Assembly (NCBI GenBank): GCA_025200525.1
Contig: JANUSC010000376.1
Span: 1-64,000 of the forward strand
Origin: Camellia lanceoleosa
Lineage: Eukaryota; Streptophyta; Magnoliopsida; Ericales; Theaceae
Reading direction: 5' to 3'
DNA length: 64,000 nucleotides
The translations under genes and the position numbers were made by a program. Below the pieces are notes generated by a model. That model had not been told where the DNA came from, made no database searches, and saw only the letters and a list, made by a program, of their open reading frames with translations. This document shows positions 33,931 to 47,137 of this stretch, in pieces; the first letter of the stretch is position 1; every line of letters begins with the position of its first letter.

Positions 33931-35380
33931 GGCCTCCTCCACCGTGATGCTTCCACAAAACCTTAACCAAAGGGATGGTCTTGCCACGCAGACTTGATCC
34001 CGCCTATCCAAGACCGAACCGGTCTCTCCTCATCGTGGCATCCTCGTCTACCTCATCGGTCCAATCCGGTACATGTGGCGGATCGCTCATACTTCAAGCA
34101 TACTCACATGAAACCGTCATGAACTCAGGACAAGCTGTGGCGGCAAAGCTAAGCGATAAGCCACCTCACCAATCCTCATCTCAAAGGCCCTATAAACCGA
34201 TGGGATAACTTCCTCTCTTCCCAAACCTCATCAACCCCGTCTAGGTGATATCTTGAAGACATGATCACCCACCTCAAACACCAGCGGTCTCCTCCTCACA
34301 GTCGATAAGATTTCCCTAACGACTGCAGGTGTAACTAGCCTCCTACGGATAAGCTCAACTTTCTCGTCGTCTCTCTAACCAACTCAGGACCCAACAAAGG
34401 TCGTCACCCACCTCGGCCCAACAAGCAGGAGACCTACAAGGTCGGTCATACAAGGCCTCAAGCGTTGCCATACCGATACTAGGCGATAGGCTGTTGTTGT
34501 GGGCAAACTCCACCAATGGTAAGTGCCTCTCCCACGTCCACTAAAGTCAAGGACACAACCCGAAGCATATCCTCAAGGATCTGAATAATGCGCTCGGTGC
34601 CCATCGATCGAGGATGATAAGCCGTCTTGAAGGTCAATCTAGTGCCCAGGCACTCTCTGCAAACTACTGCCACCTAGCGGTAAAATGAGGATCTCTATAC
34701 GAGGCGATCGTCCTTTGGGACCCCATGCAACCTCACTATGTCCCGAACATACAAGTCGGCAAGATGGTCTCTTGGATCTTTCACGGCGTATAGGAATGAA
34801 GTCGCCGACTTAGTCAGCGGTCTACAACCACCCAAATAGCATCACTACCCCGGAGTCCTCGGAAGACCTACGAAGTTCATAGTGACATGCTCCACTTCCA
34901 CTCAACAATAGGCAAGGGTTGCAACAAACCGTTGGCCTCGATGCTCGACCTTCACTTGGCGACAAGTAAGGCGCCGACCAAGCGCCACATCTCTTCATAC
35001 CCGCCACCAAAGCGGAGACCCAAATCCGGTACATCTTGGTACCTCCGGATGCACCCATGGCGCGAATGATGAAACTCTCGAGTACTTCCTCTCGGCAAGA
35101 CTCGGCACAAACAAGCGGTCTCTGTATCTCACACTCAAGTCGGGATACACCGTCAAACCCTTCTCAACCTTCCCATTGGAGATCTTCTCTCTTAGGGAAT
35201 CTCGTCAAGATCACCTTTACGTGCCTCTAACACTCGAGTCACAAGTGTAGGCATAACAACGAAAACAAAGCATGACCTCAGCGGATTCGCCCGAAGCAAA
35301 TCAAACTGCCAAGTGCCCCTAACATCTCCCACTCCGGGATGGCTACACAAGCTACATCACCTATGGATTTCTGCTAGGCG
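33931..35380 (-). pseudogene. E4 integrase and chromodomain-like C-terminus (broken)
   Basis: Read on the minus strand: a zinc-binding region with GGTKMYR and GMKR (35055-34990), then the HVTMNFVGLPRT area with the first catalytic residue position (34895-34860; Asn as read where Asp is expected). FKTAYHPRS and GTERIIQILEDML (34635-34560) contain the catalytic Glu. Near 33945-33890 the pieces EATWE and YPDLFV resemble the end of a chromodomain. Integrase would insert the element's DNA, and the chromodomain would steer it to heterochromatin. The frame is broken many times. Confidence 0.75.
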
Positions 35381-36650
35381 TCGGCCACAACATTGGCCTT
35401 CCCGGGATGATAATGCAACTCGAAGTCATAATCCTTAATGAACTCCATCCACCTCCTCTGCCCCAAGTTCAAGTCATACAGCAGCAGATGCTTGAGACTC
35501 TTATGATCGAGAACACCTCGAATCTCTCACCATAAAGGTAGTGCCTCCAGTTTTCAAGGCAAAGATCATAGCCGCTAACTCTAAATCGTCGTGGGGTAAT
35601 TCTTCTCATGAATCTTCAAGCGGCGTGAGCCATAAGCTACCACTTTCCCTCTTGCAACAACACACAACCCAAAACCACTCGTGAGTCAACACAATACATA
35701 GCATAACCCAACCCTCTCTCCGGAATAATCAAGGCCGGAGCGTTGGTCAATCTAACCTTCAACTCTTGGAGCGACTTTTCACAAGTCTCCTCCATCTGAA
35801 CTTGACTCCCTTAAAGTCGGCCTAGTCAGCAGTGAAGCTAACCTAGAAATCTTTCACAAAGCCGGTGGTAATACCCAATCCTAAGCTGCGGATCTCAAAC
35901 ACACTCTTAGTGTGCCCAATCTTGCCTTGCCTCGGTCTTGGATGTATCAGCAGACACCCCTTAGGATACCACATGGACTAAGAACTTGACTTCTTCAAGC
36001 CAAAACTCACACTTCCCAAACTTGGCATCTGACCTATGGGCTCTAAGCAACTCAAGCACCACTCTCAAGTGTGCCTCATGCTCCTCCTCTGAAGGTGAAT
36101 AGACAAGAAGGTCGTCCACAAAATGACTACAAAGCGATCCAAGAATTCCGGGAAGATCCGGTTCATCAAGTCCATAAAAATTGAATGCGTTAGTAGCCAA
36201 ATGGCATCACCGAAACTCATAATGGCCATACCGCGTCACGGAATGCCGTCTTGAATATCCTCCTCCGACCCTCAATGGTGGTAACTTAGATCTCAAGTCT
36301 ATCTTAGAGAAACAACGGGAACCCTTCAGCGATCAAACAAATCATCTATCGGGGCATAGGATACTTATTCTTAGCGTAGCCGATTCAACTTTCGGTAGTC
36401 GATACACAATCTCAAGGCACCATCTTTCTTTTTAGCAAAGAGTGCCGTGCTCCCACGGTGAAACACTAGGCGAACAAAGCCCTTATCTAGCAATTCTGGT
36501 GAACTTTCAACTCAACCAACTCTGCTGGAGCAAAAGCGGTGAGGTGCCATAGAAATCGGCCGTCTTTGGGCACTAAATCAATAGAAGCCGAATCTCCGGT
36601 GAGGTGGCAAACTAACAAGATCCTCGGAAAGACATCGAGTACCCACAAAC
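35381..36650 (-). pseudogene. E4 reverse transcriptase - RNase H (broken)
   Basis: The minus strand shows SEDLVSLPPHR near 36630-36595, AKKKDGALRLCIDY near 36440-36400, and [20 protein letters not shown] (36127-36068) with the catalytic VDD motif, followed by [15 protein letters not shown]. RNase H pieces include GCVLL and VAYGSRRLK (35660-35600) and [14 protein letters not shown] (35520-35470), then [18 protein letters not shown] (35440-35385). Motif order is complete, with frame changes between blocks. Confidence 0.85.
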
Positions 36651-36799
36651 CACTCTCGGCAACACAATCCGAGTCTCATCACACTCACCACTCTCAAAGC
36701 TAGCAAGTAGACCACTAAGCTCACTCCGCCCTCGCGGATCATACCCCGGTGGCACAACACTACCAACCCAGTCTCCCAAGAAATGGAAACACTCCCCGC

Positions 36800-37110
36800 T
36801 CACGGTACAACAAGTGACCCTCTGGCGGTAGCAATCAATAACTGCCGGTATGACGATAACCAGACCATACCCAAGATAACATCAAAGAACTTCATGGGCA
36901 TAACAACAAAAGGAAAAGGAAGTCTATGATCATCGACCTCTATATCACAACCTCTAACACCCTACCTCAGAATCAACTCACCCCTAAGAGGTGATACTAC
37001 ACAAATAGGAGATGCTAATAGTGCTAACTCCAACTCCAACAGATGCAAATGCAGCAGATACAAAAGAATGAGATGCACCCGTATCAATCATCAACACTCT
37101 AGCAACAAGG
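36800..37110 (-). pseudogene. E4 aspartic protease (broken)
   Basis: The minus strand has MIDTGASHSFVSAAFAS (37095-37045) with the DTGA active site, and FFDVILGM (36890-36865) farther on. A frame break lies between them at about 36965. Length and position are normal for a Ty3/gypsy protease. The segment 36651-36799 joins it to reverse transcriptase and has no separate feature. Confidence 0.78.
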
Positions 37111-38345
37111 TTGCAAAGCAGAAAAGGTACCTCTCACTCTTGATGGAGCCGATTAGATCTGTAGCGATAACGATACCTGCGCATGATGGGCCCTGATCCA
37201 CCTGCTCACCTCTAGGAGCATAAGATTCTTTGCCTTGGACGAAGAAGCCCCGGATTGGCCCTCGAGGCTGCATTGGTGTCGAAATCCTGCGTCTGTCTAG
37301 AACCAGGCGTCCAGTGGCACTCAGCGTGGGCAAAAACTCTTCAGTGCCAGTGTCCACATCCTGATAGCAAGACAAGGGTTGCCCTACCCAAACTCGACTC
37401 GGCGGTCTGTTGAAGAAGTAGCTCTCGACCTCCGCCCTTGAGACAGCTGAAGCCTTGTGATGGTGGCCACACTTGTAACAAGTGAACTCTCCCTGATTGC
37501 CCCTCCCGGAGCCTGCACTCGGTACTAGGAAAGTCGACCTAGCCAAACCACCCTGAGGCAGTGAGGTTTTAACCCCTCTGCCCCCTGCCATCACCCTGGC
37601 CCTCTTGGCCCCTCTTGGAGCCCTTGTGTTTCTCCTCATCCTCCTCCTGCATCATCAGCTCCATATGAGCTGCAGCATCCATTAAGTGCCTATACTCCCA
37701 GATATAAGGACCACCAACCCTCAACTTGAGGCCACGCCTCAACTTCCGCTCGAACTCATAACAACGGCGCTCCTCAGTCGCCACAAGTTCAGTGCAAACA
37801 CAGACAAGCTAGTAAATGTAGCCTCAAGCTTCGGCCCACAGACAAACCCTCCTGCCTCAGCAGGCTAAAGCGATCCTCGGCTTCTCCCTAGCCACGTAGA
37901 TAAAAACCTCTCTGAAAGCATTTACAAACGCCTCCCATGTACCACCAACTCTAGCCTTCTCATACTTCCACCATTGACCGCATCTCCCTTGGTGGAAGGA
38001 TGCCAAGGTCACCTTCAATGCTCGTCCTCAATGCCAAGCATCTCGAGCGTCTTAGCCATTTGCTCTAGCCACTCATCGACCTTCGTGGCTCCTTTGGATC
38101 CCAACAAACTCGTCACGGATTAGGCAGGAAGAACTCCCTTTTCAAGAAGGAAGGCCACCTTAAGCGCACGATTCGGCTCTAAGAATACCCAAAGCCCTGC
38201 TATCTCCTGGCCAAGGCACTCATAGCTTTCTGCTCTTGGCTCGCCACATTGGCACAGCCAACTCCCTCCTACATCAGGAATCTCCTCCGGTAAAGGCATT
38301 TCTCTGCCACGCCTGCCACGTCTACCACCTCTTCCTCGTCCTGAC
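37111..38345 (-). pseudogene. E4 gag (broken)
   Basis: The minus strand has a start region at 38345 (ATGTCAGGACGAGGAAGAGG, coding an Arg/Gly-rich beginning), a Pro/Gly-poor middle with WLEQMAKTLEML (38085-38040) and VTLASFHQG, and CYEFERKLRRGLKL (37760-37720). It also has a Glu-rich stretch (37660-37630) and the zinc-knuckle start CYKCGHHHK (37479-37453). The knuckle lacks its last cysteine as read. A few frame changes interrupt it. The equivalent start region is repeated at 30843 and, in part, at 55755. Confidence 0.78.
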
Positions 38346-38740
38346 ATCCTAATAAAGATAACATAGAACATTAGATCATTCATAAGTGTGCCAAAACTAC
38401 CCACTCACGTCCTAATGCATGGACAACTGTAATTCACTCCACGTAAGCACATAAACACATAAGCACTTACGAATTTCATTTCCGGATAATGATAGTCCCG
38501 AGGCGTTACTAGAGTTCCGGTTAGAAACAGCATTGATCAAGTGCTTTTCCAACAAGACTCCCAGAAACCCAAGGATCCAATCAACATCCTAGAAATTAAA
38601 TCCCATACCCAAATAATCACGTAAACATGTTATCACATAAGCACATAGCATGTTACACTACATCTACGTCTCTATCAAGCGAGACAAACCCATTGTGATC
38701 CTAATCACTTCCCACGTACCAAAGTATTCGAACCCGGTAC

Positions 38741-38752
38741 GCTCTGATACCA
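38741..38752 (-). other. E4 primer-binding site (initiator tRNA-Met)
   Basis: GCTCTGATACCA on the plus strand is the exact complement of TGGTATCAGAGC, three bases from the LTR end at 38756. Confidence 0.9.
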
Positions 38753-38755
38753 AGT

Positions 38756-40969
38756 TGTAACGCCCTCAAAATAATAACATTAAACCCATCAATTAAACAT
38801 GCATTGATATAATAAAATCCATATTCTTCTATTTATCTGAACAATTCATTACAAAAGGTATTACATGTTAACAACAAAAGCAAATGCCCTAAGGGCTTCT
38901 GACTTTCAAGTTAACACTTGTTTACAAAAGAGAGCTCTAGCTCGAATACACATTAAGCCCTTGGCTTGAATCTACATGTAATACATCAAAGATAAATAGA
39001 CAGCAAAAGTCCGTCCGCCTCTAGCCTCCCAAGCTATGTCCTTGGAGGTGGCATGCAACCTGTACCTGAAAATGATGTTCCCATATAGGGTGAGCCACAG
39101 CCCAGTAGAAATATACTAAACCAGTTATGAATAATGACTAAAAGATTAACAGTTGATAGATGGTCAACACTTTTACATTCTTTCATAACATATTACAATT
39201 CCAAGACATTCAAGTCTATGTTTCCTTTCATTTTCCATTTCTTTCCCTTTCAATTATCAATACATAATCCTGGCTCAGAAACTGGCCAACAACTCATATG
39301 AGACAGGAACTCATACTAAACACTTTCCATTTCAACATAGATAAACATATTAGTTATATCAATACATCCACAGATAAGCATACAAGCTATATCACATTTC
39401 CAAGACAAGCATATGAGTTGTATCTATATTTCTCAAGACAAGCATATGAGCTGTATCTTCACTTCTCTAGACAAGCATATGAAATTTGTGTCTCACGAGT
39501 TCATCCCCATCTCCTCCCAACACTAACCGGTTTAGAGGTACATCCCCCATCTTCCCCTAAACCGCGGAGTACATCCCCCATCTCCTCCTCTATACATAAT
39601 GCATATAAACACATTGGTTCTATATACAATCAATCAATACACAAATTAATGTATTCTTTCTATCGTCATACTCAATGACACATTCCACAGATTAGTTTTA
39701 GTTTGCCTAATCATCATGCATTGTCTACAACAATCACGACTATCCTCCACCGATAGCCCAAAGCAGTTATTTCTATACAGAAAATAAATGCACAAATGGA
39801 TATATAATCAACATTTCAATTCGGTGAGTGATAAATAATCTAACTACACCCTTTTATCCCACATACTTCCAATCTCAACATTTCCAATTCCATTCCTCAT
39901 TTCTCACAATTAATTATACCAATTAATTAAACAATGTAATTATAGCATTTTCCATAATTCATATCTCAACCCTTAAGGTTCCATTTTCAACAATGATTCC
40001 ACATTAATCTCATTTCTCTATGCTGAACATTCATATAGGTTTATTTTAAATAAAACCCCAACTTTTACAAAATTGCATAAAAGCCCCAAACTTTCTCAAA
40101 ATTACACAACTATCCCCAACATATCAAAATGCTAAAATTTAAAGACAAAATCCATAAAGAGGAGTAGGGTATCCCTACCTCGAAGTTTGAGCCAAAAAGG
40201 AGATGAAGACCCGACGACCCACGTGCTCCAAATCCAAATATTTTCCGATTAAAACGAAGCCCTCGTCAACCTCTATCTTTTTAACAAAGCACTTAGGGTA
40301 GGAATGACCCTAGGTAGATCAAATCTTAGAGAGAGAGAAATTCTAGAGTGAGAGGCTCTCGGATTTAGGGTTAGGAAGTCAAAAAGTTTTGAAAAAGTGA
40401 ATTGGAAATCGTTGCTGTCTCGTTGATGAAGACAGGCTCGCTCGAGCGAAGGCCTGCTCGCTCGAGCGACCAGACACAGAAAACACTCACTCGAGCCAAG
40501 ACAGCCTTGCTCGAGCCAACAACCCAAAAGCTCGCTCGAGCGACCAACTCCTCGCTCGAGCAAAGGACGAACCAGATCGCTCGAGCGAAGAAAAGCTCGC
40601 TCGAGCCAAGAATTCCAGTGTTCAGGTCCAAGTACCAGGTGCAATCGCTCGCTCAAGCGAAGCCCCCTGGCTCGACCCACCAGAGACAAAAACTCAACTC
40701 TCGCTCGAGCGACCAAACCCTGGCTCAAGCGAAGAACAAAAGACAGAAGCTCACTTGGGCGACCAACTCCTCGCTCGAGCGAGGGTTCAAAAATCTGGAC
40801 AGCTACTCTTTGTTCCCAACACAACCAACCTGTAACAAACCTGCCCAACACATCCTATAATTCAAAAATAAGGTATGAAAGGATGTAAGCAAGACAACAA
40901 TCAACTACTAACATCCATGGACATATGTCCGGATCACTATACAACAAGGGTAAACCCGGGATCGCTATA
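38756..40969 (-). repeat. E4 5' LTR (right copy)
   Basis: The LTR is 2214 bp and, on the minus strand, runs from TATAGCGATCCCGGG to GGGCGTTACA. Satellite starts at once at 40970 (TTGAGTCAAATAATTTGG). It contains the palindrome cluster at 40436-40795. The 192-codon frame crossing the cluster on the minus strand is explained by the repeated palindrome and is not called a gene. Confidence 0.9.
40436..40795 (+). repeat. Cluster of TCGCTCGAGCGA palindromes in the E4 LTR
   Basis: About 13 sites occur in 360 bp, most of them GCTCGCTCGAGCGA or CTCGAGCC, separated by 20-35 bp of unrelated sequence. TCGCTCGAGCGA is a perfect 12-bp palindrome with three CpGs. The cluster begins about 175 bp from the minus-strand LTR start and so lies in the upstream, promoter-bearing part. 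The left LTR has the same layout at 32938-33275, but most sites there read CTCGGCGA. Confidence 0.85.
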
Positions 40970-41327
40970 TTGAGTCAAATAATTTGGTGAGAAGTCTTTT
41001 TATTTGTTATGAAAGACGTTTTGTTTTCAATTTTACTCCTTAATTTATCTGTTGAATTTTTTTTTCTATATGTTCAATTTTACCTATAAGTGTTTAATTA
41101 TTATTTTTTTGTCTGTATATTTCAAAATCTTGACTATCTGTTCAATTTTTTTCCCTATCTTTGCAAATTTTTGTCTAGATTTTATTATCAGTTCTGTTTT
41201 AATCTCTTATCTCTTCAAATATCTATCCCCAATTTCTTATCTATTCAACAAACCAGTCATAATCTTCAATTTATATCTATCTGTTCAATTTTATTATCTG
41301 TTGAAATACCCCAAACCAGGATCTGTT

Positions 41328-41379
<52 letters not shown>

Positions 41380-42868
41380 TTTCTCTCTATCTGTTGAAAT
41401 TCTTTCTCAAATATGATCCAGTATATATATATCCGTTCTATTTTTTATTACTATTTCTGTCTGCTTAATTTTTAATTTTTTTTTTGTTCATTTACAACTA
41501 TCTGTTGCAATTTGTTTCATTATACAACAACAACAAAGATCAACAACTTAAAAAAGAAAAAAAAAAAAGGAGGTGAAATTGGATCGGTGTGCTTGAGGAA
41601 AAAAAACTGTCCATAAGTAGCTGGATCAATGGAGTCTTCTCCTCCGATGGTTCTCTGTAGGTATTGAGTAAAATAATTTGGTGTGAAATCTTTTTATTTG
41701 TTTTGCAAGTCGTTTTGTTTTTAATTTTACTCCTTAATTTATCTGTTCAATATTTTTTTTCTATATGTTCAAATTTACATTTAATTGTTTAATTATTATT
41801 TTTTTGTCTATATATTCAAAAATCCTGACTATCTGTTCAATTATTTTCCCTATCTGTACAAATTTTTGTCTAGATTTTATTATCAGTTCAATTTTAATCT
41901 CTTATCTGTTCAAATACCTATCCAAAATTTCCTATCCGTTGAACAAACCAGTCACAATCTTCAATTTATTTCTATCTGTTCAATTTTTTTATCTGTTGAA
42001 ATACACCAAACCAGGATCTGTTGTAATCTTTCTTTCTCTCTCTCTTGTTCTTTCTCTCTATCTTTTGAAATTATTTCTCAAATATAATCCAGTATATATA
42101 TATATATATCTGTTCTATTTTTTAATATTATTTCTATCTGCTTAATTTTTAATTTTTGTTTGGTTCATTTACAACTATCTGTTGCAATTTGTTTCATCAT
42201 ACAATAACAACAAAGATCAATAACTTAAAAAAAAAAAAAAAAAGAAGGAGAAATTGGATCTGTGTGCTTGAAGAAAAAAAACTGTTCATAAGGAGCTGGA
42301 TCAATGAAGTCTTCTCCTCCGATGGTCCTCTGCAGGCATTGAGTAAAATAATTTGGTGAGAAGTCTTTTTATTTGTCTTGATAGACGTTTTGTTTTCAAT
42401 TTTACTCCTTAATTTATCTGTTGAACTTTTTTTTTTCTATATGTTCAAATTTACATTTAAGTGTTTAATTATTATTTTTTTTGTCTATATATTCAAAAAT
42501 CTTGACTAACTGTTCAATTTTTTCCCAATCTGTGCAAATTTTTGTCTAGATTTTATTATCAGTTCAATTTTAATCTCTTATCTGTTCAACAAACCAGTCA
42601 CAATCTTCAATTTATTTCTATCTGTTCAATTTTATTATCTGTTGAAATACATCAAACCAGAATCTGTTGCATTCTTTCTTTCTCTCTCTCTTGTTCTTTC
42701 TCTCTATCTGTTGAAATTCTTTCTCAAATATAATCTAGTGTATATATATATATCTGTTCTATTTTTTATTATTATTTCAATCTGCTTAATTTTTAATTTT
42801 TTTTTTGGTTCATTTACAACTATCTGTTGCAATTTGTTTCATCATACAACAACAACAAAGATCAACAA

Positions 42869-42904
<36 letters not shown>

Positions 42905-45900
42905 GAAATTGGATCTGTGTGCTTGAAGAAAAAAAACTGTCCATAAGAATCTGGATCAAAGGAGTGTTCTCCCCCGATGGTCCTATGCAGGCATTGAGCA
43001 AAATAACTTGGTGTGAAATCTTTTTATTTGTTTTGAAAGTCGTTTTGTTTTCAATTTTACTCCTCAATTTATCTGTTCCATGTTCAAATTTACATTTTAG
43101 TGTTTAATTATTTTTTCTTGTCTATATATTAAAAAATCTTGACTATCTGTTCAATTTTTTTCCCTATCTATCCAAATTTTTGTCTAGATTTTATTATCAG
43201 TTCAATTTTTATATCTTATCTGTTCAAATATCTATCCAAAATTTCTTATCCGTTGTACAAACCAATCACAATCTTCAATTTATTTCTATCTGTTCAATTT
43301 TATTATCTGTTGAAATACACCAAACCAGGATCTGTTGCAATCTTTCTTTCTCTCTCTCTTGTTTTTTCTCTCTATCTGTTGAAATTCTTTCTCAAATATA
43401 ATCCAGTATATATATATCTGTTCTATTTTTTATTGTTATTTCTATCTACTTAATTTTTAATTTTTGTTTGGTTCATTTACAACTATCTCTGCAATTTGTT
43501 TCATCATACCGAACAAAGATCAAATAATGAAAAAAAAAAAAAAGCGAATTGGATATGTGCTTGAAGAAAAAAAAAGCATCCATAAGGAGCTGGATCAATG
43601 GAGTCTTCTCCTCCGTTTGTCCTCTGCAGGCATTAAGTAAAATAATTTGGTGAGACGTATTTTTATTGGTTTTGATAGACATTTTGTTTTCAATTTTACT
43701 CCTTAATTTATCTGTTAAATTTTTTTTTCTATACATTCAAATTTACATTTAAGTGTTTATTTATTATTTTTTTGTCTATATATTCAAGAATCTTGACTAT
43801 CTGTTCAATTTTTTTCCCTATCTATGCAAATTTTTATCTAGATTTTATTATCAGTTCAAATATCTATCAAAAATTTCTTATCTGTTCAGCAAACTAGTCA
43901 CAATCTTCAATTTATTTCTATCTGTTCAATTTTATTATCGGTTGAAATACGTCAAATCAGGATCTGTTGCAATCTTTCTTTCTCTCTCTCTTGTTTTTTC
44001 TTTCTATCTATTGAAATTCTTTCTCAAATATAATCCAGTATATATATGTATATCTTTTCTATTTTTTATTATTATTTCTATCTGCTTAATTTTTAATTTT
44101 TTTTTTGGTTCATTTACAACTATCTGTTGCAATTTGTTTCATCATACAACAACAACAAAGAACAACAACTTAAAAAAAAAAAGGCGGAGAAATTGGATCT
44201 GTGCGCTTGAAGAAAAAAAAAACTGTCTGTAAGGAGCTGGATCAATGGAGTCTTCTCCTTCGATGGTCCTCTGCAGGCATTTAGTAAAATAATTTGGTGA
44301 GAAGTCTTTTTATTTGTTTTGAAAGACATTTTTTTTTCAATTTTACTCCTTAATTCATCTGTTGAATTTTTTTTTCTACATGTTCAAATTTACATTTAAG
44401 TGTTTAATTATTAATTTTTGTCTATATATTCAAAAATCTTGACTATTTATTCAATTTTTTTCCCTATCTGTGCAAATTTTTGTCTAGATTTTATTATCAG
44501 TTCAATTTTAATTTCGTATCTGTTCAAATATGTATAAAAAATTTCTTATCTGTTCAACAAACCGGTCATAATCTTCAATTTATTTTTATCTGTTCAATTT
44601 TATTATCTGTTGAAGTACACCAAACCAGGATCTGTTGCAATCTTTCTTTCTCTCTCTCTTGTTATTTCTCTCTATTTGTTGAAATTCTTTCTCAAATATA
44701 ATCCAGCATATATATATATATATATCTGTTCTATTTTTCATTATTATTTCTATGTGCTTAATTTTTAATTTTTTTTTGGTTTATTTACAACTATCTGTTG
44801 CAATTTGTTTCATCATACAACAACAACAAAGATTAATAACTTCAAAAAAAAAAAAAAGGAGGCGAAATTGGATCTGTACGCTTGAAGAAAAAAAAAACTG
44901 TCCGTAAGGAGCTGGATCAATGGAGTCTTCTCCTCCGATGGTCCTCTGTAGGCATTGAGTAAAATAATTTGGTGAGAAATCTTTTCATTTGTTTTGAAAG
45001 ACGTTTTGTTTTCAATTTTACTCCTTAATTCATCTGTTGAATTTTTTTTTCTATATGTTCAAATTTACATTTAAGTGTTTAATTATAATTTTTTTGTGTA
45101 TATATTCAAAAATCTTGACTATCTGTTCAATTTTTTTCCCTATCTGTGCAAATTTTTGTCTAGATTTTATTATCAGTTCAATTTTAATCTCTTATCTGTT
45201 CAAATATCTATAAAAAATTTCTTATCTGTTCAACAAACCAGTCGCAATCTTCAATTTATTTCTATCTGTTCAATTTTATTATCTGTTAAAATACACCAAA
45301 CCAGAATCTGTTGCAATCTTTCTTTCTCCCTCTCTTGTTCTTTCTCTCTATTTGCTGAAATTCTTTCTCGAATATAATCCAGCATATATATATATATCTG
45401 TTCTATTTTTTATTATTATTTATATCTGCTTAATTTTTAAATTTTTTTTGGTTTATTTACAACTATCTTTTGCACTTTGTTTCATCATACAACAACAACA
45501 AAGATCAATAACTTAAAAAAAAAAAAAAAAAAAGGACGAGAAATTGGCTCTGTGTGCTTGAAGAAAAAAAACTGTCCATAAGGAGCTGTATCAATGGAGT
45601 CTTCTCCTCCGATGGTCCTCTGCAGGCATTGAGTAAAATAATTTGGTGTGAAATCTTTTTATTTGTTTTGAAAGTTGTTTTGTTTTCAATTTTACACCTT
45701 AATTTATACATTAGTTTTTTTCTATATGTTCAAATTTACATTTAAGTGTTTAATTATAATTTTTTTGTCTATATATTCAAAAATCTTGACTATCTGCTCA
45801 ATTTTTTTCCCTATCTGCAAATTTTTGTCTAGATTTTATTATCTTCAATTTTAATCTCTTATCTTTTCAAATATCTATCCAAAATTTGTTATCAGATTGA

Positions 45901-47137
45901 ACAAACCGGTCATAATCTTAAATTTATTTCTATCTCATCAATTTTATTATTTGTTGAAATACACCAAACCAGGATCTGTTGCAATCTTTCTTTCTCTCTC
46001 TCTCTCTTGTTCTATCTCTCTATCTGTTGAAATTTTTTCTCAAATATAATCCAATATATATATATATATATATGTTCTATTTTTTATTATTATTTCTATC
46101 TGCTTAATTTTTAATTTTTTTTGGGTTCATTTACAACTATCTGTTGCAATTTGTCTCATCTTACAACAACAACAAAGATCAACAACTTAAAAATAAAAAA
46201 AAAGGACGAGAAATTAGATCTGTGCACTTGAAGAAAAAAAACTTTCCATAAGGAGCTGGATCAATGGAGTCTTCTCCTCCGATGGTCCTCTGCCGGCATT
46301 GAGTAAAATAATTTGGTGAGAAGTCTTTTTATTTGTTATTAAAGACGTTTTGTTTTCAATTTTACTCCTTATTTTATCAGTTGAATTTTTTTTTCTATAT
46401 GTTCAAGTTTACATTTAAGTGTTTAATTATTATTTTTTTGTCTGTATATTAAAAAATCTTGACTATCTGTTCACTTTTTTTTCCATATCTGTGTAAATTT
46501 TTGTTTACATTTTATTATATTTAGTTCAATTTTAATCTCTTATCTGTTCAAATATCCGTCCAAAATTTCTTATCTGTTCAACAAACCAATCACAATCTTT
46601 AATTGATTTTTATCTGTTTAATTTTATTATCTGCTGAAATACACCAAACCAGGATCTGTTGCAATCTTTCTTTCTTTCTCTCTTGTTCTTTCTCTCTATC
46701 TGTTGAAATTTTTTCTCAAATATAATCTAGTATATATATATATATATCTGTTCTATTTTTTATTATTATTTCTATCTGCTTAATTTTTAATTTTTTTTTG
46801 GTTCATTTACAACTATCTGTTGCAATTTGTTTCATCATACAACAACAACAAAGATCAATAACTTAAAAAAAAAAAAAAAAAAAAAAAAGGAGGAGAAATT
46901 GGATCTGTGTGCTTGAAGAAAAAAAATTGTTCATAAGGAGCTGGATCAATGGAGTTTTCTCCTCCGATGGTCCTCTGCAGGCATTGAGTAAAATAATTTA
47001 GTGTAAAATCTTTTTATTTGTTTTGAAAGTCGTTTTGTTTTCAATTTTATTTCTTAATTTATCTGTTCAATTTTTTTTTTTCTATATGTTCAAATTTACA
47101 TTTAAGTGTTTAATTATAATTTTTTTGTCTATATATT
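40970..47137 (+). repeat. AT-rich satellite, block III (about 9 units)
   Basis: Units start near 41661, 42336, 42991, 43630, 44277, 44952, 45626, 46296 and 46981, after a first unit that begins at the E4 join. The unit near 43630 lacks one internal ATCTGTTCAA sub-repeat. The block breaks off at GTCTATATATT, where E2 LTR sequence begins. The last three units follow the a-b-c order of the higher-order repeat. Confidence 0.95.
41333..41375 (+). repeat. (TC)n microsatellite expansion in one satellite unit
   Basis: About 20 CT/TC dinucleotides replace the usual CTTTCTTTCTCTCTCTCTC of the unit. This is a local expansion of the pyrimidine tract present in every unit. Confidence 0.9.

Larger units (their letters stand above)
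30843..40969 (-). mobile_element. E4: minus-strand Ty3/gypsy chromovirus with both LTRs
   Basis: Minus-strand order: 5' LTR (40969-38756), initiator-Met primer site, gag, protease, reverse transcriptase, RNase H, integrase and a chromodomain-like end, polypurine tract (33466-33454), and 3' LTR (33453-31306). Beyond the 3' LTR lies another 460 bp equal to the leader and gag start (31305-30843), giving LTR-internal-LTR-internal. All coding parts are frameshifted. The right join to satellite is at 40970; the left join is in the gag piece and shares TCCG with the satellite. The LTRs differ from those of E1-E3, so this is a separate family. Confidence 0.88.

Noticed and set aside
40273..40851. 192-codon minus-strand frame in the E4 LTR, with counterparts at 32828-33337
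   Set aside because: It covers the CTCGAG palindrome cluster, which reads open on both strands. The other LTR copy breaks the frame, and the position is in an LTR.
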